A stretch of DNA of 64,000 nt from Gymnopus androsaceus JB14 (GCA_009733575.1 ML769588.1:1-64000), one strand, 5' to 3'. Positions 47,665 through 60,807 are shown, counted from the first letter of the stretch. The notes: generated by a model from the letters alone, not told the origin. A program made the numbers and translations.

Positions 47665-49851
47665 TCAGCATGTCATGAAAAGGTAAGTGAAAGTCTGAAC
47701 CGCACCTTCATAAGGTGTACAGGGAGTAGTGACATTGTGGAAATCCAGGACCACATGGTGAGTAATGAGGCCATTCTGGATCCAGGGAAAGTACGGTCCG
47801 CCTCGTTCAAATCTTAGGACATGTTCAGGCATTCTATCCCCTTCTCGTAACAACTCAATCCCCCAACCTTTAGATCCTCCCACAAAGAAATCAATCCTCC
47901 CACCATTCTTAGAAGATGTTGATACCTCTGTACCAAACTCTGGTGAAAGCCATAAGCCATGCCCCCAGTAACCGCATGGGCAGCTCTGTAGAATTCGCTC
48001 TGATAGTGAGCTTCGGGTATGAAGGGAGTCCCACCAGAATGACGCGAAGCATTTCGGAGTGCAGAGCTTGAGAAGGACCCTACGACTCGACAAATAAAAG
48101 TGATCAAATTCATTCTGGCAACCGCTTCATCTAGGCAACTAGATCCACCAAGAAGCCACGAAACACAGTGTTTGTGAAAAGGTGACGGAAAGCCAACAAA
48201 TGTGATGTCCTGCACTATTGTGGGGTTATCAAGGATAGGACATTTTTGCTCCATGAAGATAACCCATCCTACAGAATGCGCCTCCCTGGCACCATCGGGA
48301 ACATCGGCACTTGGGTAAGCTAGATAATTGTGAACCTTGAGAAGCTCTCTGAGATAAGTGGCTCCTGATGGATACCGCTCAAGGCTCTCGCCATCTGGAA
48401 GACCACGCATGAAGGAAGGTTCCATGGAACAACATTCAAGGAGTTTGCGAGGATGAGGGAAGTTCCCGACAAAATCAAACCATGATAAAGTTTCCGTTCC
48501 TGGCTGAAAAATGTGTTGGTAAAGCCAATGTCTTGATAGTCACGCATAGTACATACCTTGACCACCTTAATACCAAGAAGTATACTCATTACAGCGCCAA
48601 TATGACCTCCCGAGATGCTAAAGATCCAGTCTCGTAAATCTTCCATGAGAATTGGGATATCAGGGTCTAACTGTTGTTGAAGATCAACGAGCTCATCGAA
48701 CTCAGCACGAAGAAGGCATAGGCCTGGAATGTGGAGATGTTCTTCCCCATTTTCTCCATCCACTGGCCAAAGGTTCATCCTTTGGTGAGGCAAAATAGGA
48801 TTCAGAGTCACCCCCCTCCTCCTCCACTCCTTCACACCTTGGCTTCCATAGGAAGCAAAAAGAACAATCACCACATCGTTACCAGGATTTTTGAACAAGA
48901 CATTCCAAAGAACGTCATCTTCATAGCTCTCTTGAGCTTCGTCAAAGAGGAGCCAGCGACGTTGCCCATCTCCGATGTCAGCAAACTTGAACACAGGAAG
49001 GCGTTTATCGCGAGAGTTGTTAAAGGACTCCTCGATGTTGTTACTGGCATTGCGCTGCCACTGCTTCACGATCTGAACAGAAGCATGACTTTCTTTCTTG
49101 AGAATATAATTGTTGAGAAGATGGCATAGGGTGGTCTTGCCGGAACCGGGCGTCCCTCGAACCTGTGAAGTTTGAACAACAGATGAGAATCGTTGCCCTG
49201 AAAAGATGGTGAAGTGGCAAACTCACGAAGAAGAATTTGTAAGTATCGGCCAAAGAATATAGCGAGGAGACCAAAGCATCCCTTCGAAGGGTATCTAGCG
49301 AAGATGGTAAGGCATTGAAACTCGCAGAGCCAGTGTGCGCACCTTTACTGATTGAAATCTGTCGCTTGTGACTTAATCGATATGCTAAATAGGGGTACCC
49401 GTCATAAATTGAGCTTTCCATGTACAACGTTGAGCGAACGCCTACAGTCGAGCATTGGTCCTACCGCGAGAGCAAGAATATCAACAACGCGAGCATCTTT
49501 GTCCGCAGGCCCTTGTGGAAAGTACGTTCGTAAAGGTTCCACGTCGCCCATTAATCTCGGAGCTGGATTAGACCTGAACCAAGACGTGATTCGCGAATTT
49601 GAATCATCTTGGGGATTCTGTGGCCCGCCGAACTGTTATGTATATTAGAGGTATGCAATGCTTCGGGAGAAGAACACCAATACTTTGTAAAGACCAAGTG
49701 TCGATCCTGTACGACTTTCGCCGTATACCTTTATAATCACCTCCGTCACCTCTTCAATTGTCCAGTTGAGGTCGAATGGAATGGGACGGGACGGCCGCGG
49801 ATCATTGTCAGGGAAGTAAACTCGGAAAACAGGTAAAGTCGAGGACGCCAT
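47665..49851 (-). CDS. Crinkler-type NTPase with nuclease-like tail
   Basis: ATG 49851 begins MASSTLPVFRVYFPD then RPIPFDLNWTIEEVTEVIIK, a ubiquitin-like header as in Crinkler (CR) proteins. Later exons carry a P-loop NTPase: Walker A GTPGSGKTTLCHLL (about 49150) and Walker B RRWLLFDEAQE, then SGGHIGAVMSILLG. The C-terminal third has EFGTEV...RIDFFV...WGIELLREGDRMPEH and GPYFPWIQ, a block like the REase-fold nuclease tails of CR proteins (D...E-L). In that literature the NTPase switches a C-terminal effector used against parasites, in conflict, or inside host cells. The frame changes at 47962-47966, where a C5 run appears one base short. The true C-terminus may lie past another intron. Function is inferred from architecture. 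Confidence 0.75.
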
Positions 49852-49990
49852 TGACTTGTCGACTGGGCACGTGAGCAAGCTCATCCTGCGCGCTAAATCT
49901 ACACAGCCACACGACAACAGCACCAAGCGAAGCTAAAAACTTGTTCCCGTCTTTCGTTGTCGTTGGACGCATCCTTTCCCTTTCCCTACA
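49852..49990. promoter_or_regulatory. Bidirectional promoter, Crinkler-like/septin
   Basis: Only 139 bases separate the divergent start codons, so the two genes share a compact promoter. No motif is singled out. Confidence 0.5.
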
Positions 49991-51446
49991 ATGTCTGCAG
50001 CAGCACCCCCAGCTTTCAACGATGTCGGAATTGCCAATCCTCCCCAATCAGGTGCGCACTGAAGTATCTGCTTCTTTCTTTCGATTTGACTGACCAATAC
50101 CTCCTAGCGACACAAAATTGTTGCGAAACGAGGAGCTCATTTCACAATAATGGTGGTCGGTGCGTACTAACCTAGCATCTTAATTTTCCATTATTAACGT
50201 TCTTTTCAGGCGAGTCGGGACTTGGCAAGACTACACTCATCAATACGCTCTTCTCTACCGAACTCTCCCCAGCCAAAAACTATTCTCGCCGACACCACAA
50301 ACAGCTTGACAAGCTCACCGAGGTTGAGATTATCAAGGCAGAGCTCGAAGAGAAACAGTTCAAAGTCAAGCTCACGGTCATCGACACGCCTGGATTCGGT
50401 GACTATGTCAACAACCGCGATTCATGGTCTCCCATCGTTGAATTTATTGACGACCAGCATGAAGCTTACATGCGCCAGGAGCAGCAACCCCAGCGGTCTG
50501 AGAAGACCGATTTGAGGGTACATGCTTGTCTCTACTTCATTCGACCAACAGGCCACACGTAAGTACATCCGCTACCAAAGTTTATTTACGATACCTGACA
50601 CGTATACGAAGCCTCAAGCCCCTCGATATCGAGATCATGAAGCGCCTTGGCACTCGTGTTAATTTGATTCCTGTGGTTGCAAAGGCCGACACTTTGACGC
50701 AAAACGACTTGTTTCTGTTCAAGCAGCGCGTACGTTGTAGTGAAGAGTTCTTTTCTTAAAAAAGAAGTCTAATCTCATGAAAACGTTTTTCCTAGATTCG
50801 TGATGTGATTCAAGCTCAGGGTATCCGCATTTACACCCCTCCTGTAGAGGCTGATGACGAGGGCGCGGACCATGCACGAATACTCGCCGAGGCGATCCCT
50901 TTCTCCATCATCGGTTCCACCGAGGATGTGACAACTGCTGATGGAAGAGTCGTTAAAGGACGTGAATATCTTTGGGGTGTTGCCGAAGGTTCGTTAGTCC
51001 ATCTTACCTCTTTCGTTCTTTTGCTTCATCATCATTTACAGTCGAAAACGAGGCACATTGTGACTTCAAAAAGCTTCGCTCCCTCCTTATCCGCACCCAC
51101 ATGCTCGACCTCATTTCTACTACCGAGGACTCCCACTACGAAAACTACCGACAGCAGCAAATGGAGACCCGCAAATTCGGAGAACCCAAGGTCAAGAAGC
51201 TTGACAACCCCAAGTTCAAAGAGGAAGAGGAAGCTTTGAGGAAGAGGTTTACGGAACAAGTTAAGAGCGAGGAAGCGAGATTCAGACAATGGGAACAACA
51301 CGTAAGTTACACCCAAAGACGTTACCTCTACTTACTTAACTAACGTTGTCCTTTAGCTTATCGCTGAACGTGACCGCCTGAACAAAGACCTTGAAATGGC
51401 GCACAGTGCAATCAAGCAGTTGGAGGCCGAACTGGACAACCTTCAG
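49991..51446 (+). CDS. Septin, Cdc3/AspB-like
   Basis: Septins are filament-forming GTPases of the septum and cell cortex. ATG 49991 gives [16 protein letters not shown]. Exons then give [26 protein letters not shown] (polybasic region and Walker A GESGLGKT), [13 protein letters not shown] (G3, DTPG), [42 protein letters not shown] (G4, AKAD), [23 protein letters not shown] (septin unique element) and a C-terminal coiled coil ([45 protein letters not shown]). The Cdc3/AspB assignment is from memory of the coiled coil and of [10 protein letters not shown], hence tentative. One extra C in the run at 50039-50045 breaks frame before the first intron. The last codons past 51446 are unresolved. Confidence 0.88.
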
Positions 51447-51479
51447 GTTGGCTACAATCGCTGGTTCGGGCAGACGGTA

Positions 51480-53858
51480 AAATGTAGGATGTCGTCGTTT
51501 ATCCTCTCAATTACTTACTTTTCTGCAAAATACATTAGTATTCATATATATACCCTTCCCTCTGAAAATACTCTTCCAGTTTGTGTTGTACGCTTGCTAC
51601 TGTTGGATTCAGGACTGTTGTTATTCCCCTCCGTTCTCCTTGAACTTTTCGCCGTTCGTTATCTTCGTCTACTATCTTTTCTTGGAATAGGTACTCTTTC
51701 TACTATATACGCAAATGTTCATATTCGGAATTCCCGTATGGGTGTCAAAGCGACGAATACGATATTATCGTGACATCACTTGCGCGCTGGGGCTGGCGCT
51801 TATGATCGTGGCCGGCCCTACCGGAAATTGCTTGCTTGTCTGTTTGTCTCTCAATAGAGCTCTATTCAATTTGAACCTTGCCAGTCGGGAGCGTGGAAAC
51901 ACCAGTACTATGACGCTTGCTCTCAAAAGTTCTCAAATTGCCAGCCTTCCTAGCGTGAAATGCGGCGTAAAAGACAAGATACGGAGCCATGCATTTCGCG
52001 TCCAGTTCCAAAGTGAGCAGGTTCTTTCTCAATGTTCAGTTGCTCCTGGATATAGCTGCCGAATGTGAGCCTCAGGTAGCTTCTACTTCCGATGAATGCT
52101 CGATAAACATAGTAGGACAGTTGCACCTATTGCGTTCTCATCGATAAGAACAAGGTATAACATCTGTCTTGGAACACGCCCCAGCAGTGAATACTCGAGT
52201 GCCTAGGGTGCAGCACCGTATACCCAGGAAATCGTCTTTTGAAGTTTCTTTTCTTCCGAAATCTGATCCTGGCTATTCAATTCTGTTTTGTATGAATCTT
52301 AATTCTTCTATGGATCGGAGTTCTGCGACCTATTCCGAATCGGTAGAACCTCAGTATCAGCTAGACGCCCACTGAACTTTCTGTTATTCTATAAGCATGT
52401 TATGCCGTCGGAAGTGTTTTCAGCGTGTGTACTCAATGACCCAGGCCTGCGGCAACGATTGAATATCATACCATTCTCGTGATGACATTTAGCTTCAAGT
52501 CGCATTCTGTGGCGAGTCTATTTCCTCTGAATCTCTAATTTTGCGGTGGTCTCATGGTCTCTCTATCTAATCTCAGTTTCAGCCTGAATTTAATTTGTAG
52601 TGTTCTCTCTTATACATTTTCTTCGGCTTGCTAAAGTTCAATTTGTTTGTGGCAATTTTCATCATGAGCACGCGGGTGGCACATCAAAGTTATGTTTTCA
52701 ACTATGATTTATTTCTCTGCGAGGCGTATCTTCTGCTTCTAATGCATTCATTGAAAAATGACAGGCGAATTTTAACCTCTCAGATGCTTATGGCTTGGAA
52801 CTACAGACAATTGAACAAACGGGCTGGCCATAATTCCCATTTTCTTTGCTGCTGTTGTTAAACGGCATAATTGAAGGACTACGGCAAAACATATCGGTCC
52901 AAGCACACGTTCTGGAAGTTTCCGGATATTGCGGCGCATGTAACTGTTCTCCTTGGGAATGGGTGTCTAGCGGTTCCAGGATGACCTTCAACATATTACA
53001 TTCAATATCTGCGCGCCTCGCAGGATGGAGATGGGGATCTGTAGTACATCGACAGGGCGGAGGCGCAGCTGCGTCAATGGAGCTGGCTGGGGTGAATGAG
53101 ACAGTGTAACGATTATCATCATGGAGATCGGTGTATTCGACCAGAAATATTTACCTCCTTAGAATACTTTCGGTGAACTTTCACTTTATCAAAAACACGG
53201 AACAACTAATGAATATTGCAAAATTTAGGGTTTTCGTACTTCAAGCCACTGGTCGCCTCATGACGACTAACGATCACCCGTTAGAAGTTCTCGACAGTCT
53301 TCAGAAGGCAAGATTCCGGATTCCTATTTGCCATACAAAATGCAAATAGATGGTATCATTGCACCCTTGGTGGCGAGAGTTAGATTAGGAGGAATAACTT
53401 GTCAAGGCATGACGCGACGATCTATCATGATCAGACTTGTTTTCTCGGACCGGTATATTCCAAAGACGTCGGGCATAGAGCAGCACTACGGGAATAGTTG
53501 ACCGTGCAGCGTAGCCCGTACATGTCGACACTCACCAGTCACTTCGGGATAGCATATATCCTGGCAAGACGGACAAATGGAAATGGGCATCGGATTTTGA
53601 AGAGGCGGAAGGTTTAAGTCTAGGCTTCAGTCAGCGATCGAAAGTCTCTAAGCCAATCAGATGTCTTCGGACTCCCAGAAAAGGTTCAATTTGACCGGAA
53701 GAACCCCTGATTCTGAACATTTGAATCCGAGACTGGATTCTTGTCCCAACCAATAAATAGCACCGACAATGCGATTCAAAGGCTAAGACGCGCACCACTA
53801 CTTTCTCCTTCATTCCTCCTCCTATCATTTCAACACCTTCCCCTTTGTATCCTCTATA
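51480..53858. other. 2.4 kb without recognised genes
   Basis: Beyond the septin's unresolved 3' end, several ORFs of 60-120 codons exist on both strands, but none has conserved-looking sequence or plausible splice continuity. No repeat, tRNA or transposon end is seen. A CCAACCAATAAATAG stretch at 53747-53761 may belong to the promoter of the zinc-finger gene. Confidence 0.4.
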
Positions 53859-54975
53859 ATGGATGATTTCTTTGGAAACTCTCAATACGATTACGCCGCA
53901 TACCCAAGTAAGTATATACCCCAAGTCCGTATCATTTCTATCTAACTTAGTAATGGAATTAGAAATGTCCGACTACGAGAGCTTGGCGCAGTCGACGTTT
54001 TATATGCAGCAGTCAACGGTCCATCCTCAGAAGACGGCTGAATTCGAGTATAAACGTTACAATCACGACACGAGCTGGATTCAGGACTCTGCTCTGTCAA
54101 TGCCAGGTCAGTCTATTGCAATCTTGTTGAGTAATTATATTTATCGAATGACCTTGACACAGAGCGTTTATGCATCCATGAAACGAAATGGCTGCTCAGT
54201 CTGCTCAGTACTGTTATCCAGGCTCCTCAGACAAGCAATCGCATTTTGGCCGATGGAGTATTTCAGCACTCCCTCTGGACAAGAATTTCTCTCTGAGTAT
54301 TTTGGTCCTCCTTCACCTACGATGACACCAGGATGTAGTAAGTCATTGTTATTCCTTACAATCACCCTATCTTTAATCTATGAGTATGTAGTGTCGTACA
54401 CTCCTTCGTCCAGTAGTATGGATGATGACTCAAGTAATGTTTTCGACATGCAATTTGGCGATGCGCTGGACTATTCAAGTCTTTCGGATCCAGAGCGCTC
54501 CTTCAGACAGTCTCATCTCACCTATCTGGAGAGATTAGACTCTTCATCTTCCTCTGGTCCTTCGTCACCGGCCACGTCAGATTCGCAAGAATACAAATAC
54601 ATCAGGTCCTCACGACGCTCACCCACACGCACACCTTCACCTTCCTGCTCAGAGAATGGTTCTTCCTCTTCAGATCACCGAAGGCGGTTTCCGTGTCTTC
54701 TAGCTGGCTGTTCTCGCAGATTTACAAGCCAGTACACTCTCAGAGTCCACATGGAAGCTCACAAACCGAAGCCCAAGGTTTACTTTCCTTGCACCGAAGG
54801 ATGCTCCGAGCGATTCTCCCGCCAGCACGATCGTCTTCGACATGAGGTTTCGAAGCATGGAAAAGTCTGCGAATTCTCTTGTGAAGAGTGCGGAAGATTC
54901 TTTTCTTCAAGTAAAACCTTGGGGAACCACAAATGTCCTTTTGCACAGGGAGCTACCCGCTGGGTACATAGCTAG
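53859..54975 (+). CDS. C2H2 zinc-finger transcription factor
   Basis: Exon 1 gives MDDFFGNSQYDYAAYP and splices in frame to MSDYESLAQSTFYMQQSTVH. The C-terminal exon has a Ser-rich linker (SRRSPTRTPSPSCSENGSSSS) and three zinc fingers: FPCLLAGCSRRFTSQYTLRVHMEAH, FPCTEGCSERFSRQHDRLRHEVSKH and an atypical FSCEECGRFFSSSKTLGNHKC with Cys as last ligand. It ends WVHS at TAG 54973-54975. The middle (54163-54340) is uncertain because two frames look coding, so an intron or single-base error is likely. It would be a nuclear DNA-binding regulator; target genes are unknown. Confidence 0.75.
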
Positions 54976-55188
54976 ATCTTTTGTTAGGGTCGTCGTTCTA
55001 TACTTTAGGGTTAATTAGTTTCATTTACTTATAATCTGGAATCTGGATGTACTGGTATAGCGCGCAAAGTTCAAACTCACTCTGTCCTTACAACAAATAA
55101 AATTTTTAGGTCATTCGTTGCGCTGTTACTTGGTCTTCTTAGTGGTAGCAATACAGGTATTTTAACAAGTCAGTGAACACCTCGTTCA

Positions 55189-56915
55189 TCACAGTGACTC
55201 GGAATCCAAGGATAAAGATACCGTTGACGTTGCGGGCGGTGAGAATGTAGGCAGTTGAACCTGGAGTCTGTTATCCTCGTTCACAGAGGTAAATGTAGGA
55301 TTTCCTGTCACCGCACTCGGGCCAGGGCCACGAAATATCATAAAAAGTACCCGATTGCAGAGAATTGAATGGAACACTCGCTGCAATCTGCGGATCATTC
55401 AATGTTAGAACACTGCAAACTCACAAATAAAACGCTACGCACGTCTGCAGGGGTGCTCCCAATTCCTGGCCATCGACGTGTTAGCACAAAGACATTCGAC
55501 AATTCCAAGGTAGGTGTACTCACCGGCATTATTACATCCATCCATGCATTTGTGACGGAAAAGGCTATTGAGAGAGAGAGGGTTTCAGGAATTCAGTTTG
55601 GATATATTACTTCGTGCTGTTCTTACCGAGCATATAGGCATAGAAAAGAAGTCCTAGTTTGGGGGAGTTTCCTTCAATTTCATTCATACAAACGTCTCTC
55701 TGCTACGTACCTTCCCTATATAATCGAATGACCCAAGGAGATTGCGTGCGGCGAACTGTTTTCGATGAGATTTGGAGATCAGTAGTCCCAATATTTGCTC
55801 TAAAAACTCACGATGCTGGTACGCCTTGATTGCAGTAAAGATAGCAATCACTATCATAAATCAGCTGTCAGTTTACAGCGATGAAAGCATAACGCACCAA
55901 CTTCAGAAAGCGCCAATATACTGTAAACGATAAAAAGCGTATTATCGATCTTGACAATGATACATTCCAAGTTCATCTCGGGCGGTCCAACTATTAAGAG
56001 TATGATCAGAGCCGCGCTCAAAAGCAAGGAATAGCCTCTTGCATTCTAATGAGCTCAATTCGAGATTCAAGAATACAATCGCAGGTACCATAAACATCTA
56101 TAGGAAATAGTGAATTCAATTTTTGGTCTATACAAGCGTTATCACTCACAATCGTCAAAAGGATAAAGAATATGTTAACCACAGGTTTCCGATTCCACAT
56201 AGCAGCAGTGCGGATCATGAGAATGACTTTGAGAAGGTTAGCTAGTTAAAACACAAGTTTCGAAGACAACACTGGCTGTTCACGCACCCTCTGAAACGAC
56301 CATACCCTATAGATGTCGGTTCAATCCGGCAGCCCATAGAATTTCAAAACCAGGACGTACAGCAAACATAAGCCCTTCATTGAGTATGTTTGGTTAAATT
56401 AAAGATGAACAGTCAAGGGTCTTCTCACAAGCAGTTAATTGAAGGTATCGCCTGCATTGCTGTGGAGTGCTAACGTTAAGGGAAGTGGGTGCCGTGAGGA
56501 ACAAAGAACTTGCATCGGAGGAAAACGAGGAATGTCGTATGTCGACTAGCAGAAAGCATGATGAATGTTAAAATGCTGGAAGCGCAAAGGACGTACATAT
56601 TACATTCAAAAGTACAGTATCCAGGAATGGAAGGTAACGGTTTACGAAGAAAAGAGCGCTCCCGACGGTAAGATTCTTCGACCAAACGAGCTCGATCTCC
56701 TGGTCCAACGTGCAAAGATAGTCATACACCTATCAATACTGCTTGAGAACGTTTGATACATTGTGATGCCACGCCCGAGTCACCAGAAGGGTTTGGCTCA
56801 CTAGTGAACAATACCGATCGACAAACACGAAATACTACCATTGCATTTGTTTAGTCGATCAATACACGGTTGGCTTATGGATTGAGGAACGTACAGTTAG
56901 ATTCTGGATGTCCAT
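55189..56915 (-). CDS. DUF6533-type membrane protein
   Basis: Minus-strand exons from ATG 56915 (MDIQNLT) give the family's signature segment VYDYLCTLDQEIELVWSKN then ALFFVNRYLPFLDTVLL. A helix MVVSEVILMIRTAAMWNRK then VVNIFFILLTI follows (junction near 56230-56296), then SLLLSAALIILLIVGPPEM, FIVYSILALSEV and a C-terminal FHSILCNRVLFMIF with a Pro/Ser tail ending at 55189. About seven hydrophobic helices are expected. DUF6533 proteins are numerous in Agaricomycetes and unassigned in function; a receptor-like role is only a guess. The first exon join and an extra C at 56729-56730 leave the N-terminus unsure. Confidence 0.65.
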
Positions 56916-57183
56916 AAACCAAGATTCAGATGTTGATCGTTTTGATTGTCGAGCCCAAGCATGAAGGGAGAAGACTGAGGAGTGCTTTTGAGCAAAACGG
57001 TGATATTATATCGTTTTACCCACGAATGCTTTGGTAGCGACAAAACTCTCAACGATGAGAAAGACTCGGAAGAAGAAGAAAAAGCAATAGCATCGTGAGT
57101 TTAATAATCTACGTGTGAGAGATGAGTGTAGAAGAAACGAACAACCCGCATGCTACATCGCAATATTTACATACGCTATGACT

Positions 57184-60100
57184 TCAGTGGCGTTTGCGTC
57201 CTTTGAATCCTTTAAATGCATCCTCATCCGAATCATCGTCCACGATAATTGCGGAAGCCTTCTTCGACTTGCTGGCAGCAGTTCTCCGCGCTGGCCGTTT
57301 ATCCGGCAACGTGGAGGGTAATGTCTGCGCTACTTCTTCTATGTCCGAAAAGTCGTCGAAAGGCTCCGCCTTGACATCTTCATCATCCTCGTTGTCATCA
57401 AGGAATAATGGCTGCGATTTTACTGGTGCCTTCTTTCCGCGGTTCGCTGCGGCTTTCTTAGTAGTAGCGGCTTTAGGACCTTGCTTGCGAGCTGCTTGAG
57501 TAGGGAATTCTTCGTCTGAATCGTCAAGCAAAAGCGGGCGACCTTGGGAGCGCGATGGTCGAGTTTCTTGAGTGAAGTCTTGGTTAGTGTCATCGTCCAT
57601 GTTAGAGAGGTCGCCTTTCCAACTGTCTGGAGATACTTGAGAACGCAAGAAACTTGACACGAGATCTAGAAATGATCTTACCGGTTCCCAGGCTGTATTC
57701 ATTGCTCTCACTGACCACAAGCTGAATTTTCTGAGTCCGCGGACGAACATTTTTCTGTGTATGATATAAGTACACATATCGGGAAGGAGATGACACTACA
57801 AACCTGTTTGAACTTTTTGAAGTTTGGTTGTCCTTCCCATTCTGGATTGGTGGAAACACCCCGTGCCTGGGGAAAACGATCCTTGTAAACATCCATCTCA
57901 ACAACAACCATAAAGTTTCCACGAATGGCTTCATCATTAAAGTCATTCAAGATGGCCCACTGATCCTCGGGTTCTGCTTTAACCCGATTCAATTCTGGCT
58001 TGGATATCTTGAGCTTGTTGAACTCGCGATCGAAATCGTCTTCCGCTTTTTTGCCTCGTTTGGTGGATGCGACGGCCTTTAGGAAGACGGGGTCGGTGTC
58101 GGGTTTACCAGGATGCGCACCCGGAGCTTTTCCTGATTTGCCTTTAGGTGACCGCTGCGAGCTAGGTTCGACTGCGTTAACATTCTCGACAGCCTGTTTC
58201 TTCGACGGCGGTACAGCAGAGCTAGCCCGAGACCTTGAAGTGGTGGGAGCAAGCACTTCTTCAACACCAGCCATCTCTTCATCGTCAGTAGCAGCTTTCC
58301 GTTTTTTACTTTGGGAGCGGCATTAGTCGGAAGGCTGAGGTTCTTGGGTATCTTCGGGCACTGTAGCTAATGTCTGCCGAGCAGAAGCTTTTCGAGCACC
58401 GAGAGATGCACCCGATTGACTTTGAGTCTGCGATTGTGATGGAGGAAAATCGCTTTCGGGTATCTGACTCAGGAGGACGTCGGCTTGCTCTGGGTCGTCG
58501 GTTGCGTCAAAGAGAGCTTTGAATTTCTTTAGAGAAGGCTCTTCAGCCGGTTCGCTTATAGCCAGGGAACCTTCATTCGATTGAGTATCTCCTCTGCGCC
58601 TCTTCAGTCTAGAAGAACGAGCGGGGGCAGGTGCCTAGAATGATTCGTATATTAGAAGAGAAACTTATCGTTGATCTTGGGGACATACTGTCAAGTCAAG
58701 GATCATAGGCGCAGGAGGAGCAGCAGGTTTAGGTGGGTCAGCAGCGGCCAGAGCGGCGGCTTCTATGTCTGCTGATGAATCACCCAAGCCTGTAACACCT
58801 TTGACTCGGCGGGTGAGGGCCTAATAGCAAGATGGATGGATAGCTTAATAACGACCGGATAAAAGTAGAAAGAAGTCCTTACTTTACGAGGCCGTGAAGG
58901 CCCATCAGAATCAGGAGGAGGTGGTTGTTCGGCAGGCTCTTCAGGAGCGTCGGGCTTCGCGCGGCGCGTAAGTGGCTAACGTGCATAAGTTGTTCAAACA
59001 CAGTATAGACGGAACAAAAAAATGCCTACTTTACGTCGTGGAGGCTCATCCTGGTCAGTGGGCTCTTGAGATGGTTGTCGGGAAGCCGCACGGGTTCTCT
59101 TTCGAGTAGCCGGACGTTCTTCGTCGAGATCAGGTGGAGGTACACTCATCTCCTCAGGGATGGAATTCGGAACGCAATCGGGGAGAGGGGAGGAAGCTCG
59201 ATGACCTGAATAGACCGATGAGATGAAGGAATTAATGATGGTGCAAAAAAGTTCCGTCTACCTGATTCTTGAGAAGTATCTTCGCGTTCCCGTTTGAAGG
59301 CGGTCGTGTCTACGTCCAGAATAGCGTGAACGATATCCGCAGGGGTAAAGACGTGCTTTTTCCATCTGTGAGAAAGCGTGAGTAGGTAAAGAGAGATAAC
59401 AAGGAAAAGATCCTACTTCAATGCCTCTTCATCCAAGTCTTCCATCCACTCTCCCCAACAGCAGCGATGATACTTGCTTGGTCGGCAATTAATACCAATG
59501 TCGTCTCTTTTGCAGCTCCTCGCGTCAACGCTTGAGACCACTTCATCTTTCCCTCCAAAGCACTGAAAGTTCCGAGACGGCCTGATCCCGTTTCAATTAA
59601 CATTCGAAGAGTAGAATCCATTTCTCCCTTCTTCTCGCCTACACAGAGGAAATAAAAATCCTTCAAGATGTCTCGCCTGCTCTCTTTGGGCTCCCAGATG
59701 TCAAATTTCTTGTATGGAGAGCTGAGAGATGGGGAGAATGAAGGTCGGTATTTGGAGAGCGGCGGAAGTGTGTAGTCTTTTTGGGATCGCTGCAGACCTC
59801 GATTAAGCTATCGAGCCAATCTGGTTTGACAAAATTGCACTGATGCAAAAGAGAGATCCCGATGGCAGGAGTTATAGCGAAAGAAGGCGTTATATGATAC
59901 TCTACTGAAGAATGAAGGGTTTGCGCAATAGTGAGGCCTAGTGCGGCGCATGCGTCTATCGTGCTTGAAACAGGGCGCGGAATATAGCAGCTTACTCTCC
60001 AGAATACGCTAGAAAGAAGAGATTTAAACACGGGTGTCGAGGAAGATAGAAGAATGATATACTCGATAGTAATGTCACTAGCAAGCACAATTTTGTCGCC

Positions 60101-60509
60101 ATCCTGCAGAGTCTCGGTCGATGAACCATTAATAACTATTTTCTCTTCGTTGCGGTAGAAGCTTAGATTCTTGCCAGCTCTAGGATTGTAAATCTGAAGA
60201 GAGGGCCTTTTTTCGGGATCCAGCTGCAGGAATATTGAGACGGAGTTTGTTGTACATAGCAGCAGAGACTCACGGCGTCCTCTGTGGAAAATTCTCCAAC
60301 AATGAACGTACAGTGCTCTATAGAGATCTTTTTGCTGTTGATGACGAGCGGTAGGTTTCTTCTACCTAGAGCATAGCTGCTTCCTGGCTTTAATAATTTC
60401 GCTTCTGAAGATACAAGTGAGAAAAAGGTGGAAATTGATCGTTAGAATGCTCACTGTTTACAGAATCCGATGTTGGCTCCTGGTCAAAGAAACCTTCTGT
60501 TATCCACAT
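57184..60509 (-). CDS. NBS1: NBS1 (nibrin), MRN complex subunit
   Basis: Nbs1 joins Mre11 and Rad50 at DNA double-strand breaks and recruits the Tel1/ATM kinase. ATG 60509 begins MWITEGFFDQEP. An FHA domain follows (LLKPGSSYALGRRNLPLVINSKKISIEHCTFIV), then a tandem BRCT (CYIPRPVSSTIDACAALGL; CNFVKPDWLDSLIE; DILKDFYFLCVGEKK), a long disordered part with two TRRxK repeats, and near the C-terminus NFKKFKQ, the Mre11-binding motif. The acidic tail ends FKGRKRH at 57184. Frame breaks are a T5 run at 59777-59781 (one base short), one near 59447, and an in-frame TAA at 58323-58325 before the Mre11 motif. These may be assembly errors. Confidence 0.85.
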
Positions 60510-60807
60510 TGTGGTGGTTCGCGTCAAGAGGCGGCTCGGAATTGTCACATGTTTTCCAGTCAGCGTCACAATTGCTCATTCTTAAGCGCTTATACCCTTT
60601 TGATCCACGGAAATTCCAGTGTGTTACAAGTGTTATATATAAGTGCAAATATACGACAGTAATGACTGTATAATGATCGTGCAAAGAAAATTTGCAGAAT
60701 GAATATGATATGATAACTTAGGAACAAAGAAAGAGATACGGGAGAAAGAATGCAAATAAGTAGTAAGAAATTGAACGAAAGAAGTAGAATAAAAAATAGT
60801 TCGATGC

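Noticed and set aside
56018..56218. Independent small membrane protein on the minus strand
   Set aside because: It is one exon and adjoining intron of the DUF6533 gene.
58317..58378. A short intron bypassing the NBS1 TAA
   Set aside because: Candidate GT...AG pairs, including one with a CTAAT branch-like site, give a wrong frame or another stop downstream.
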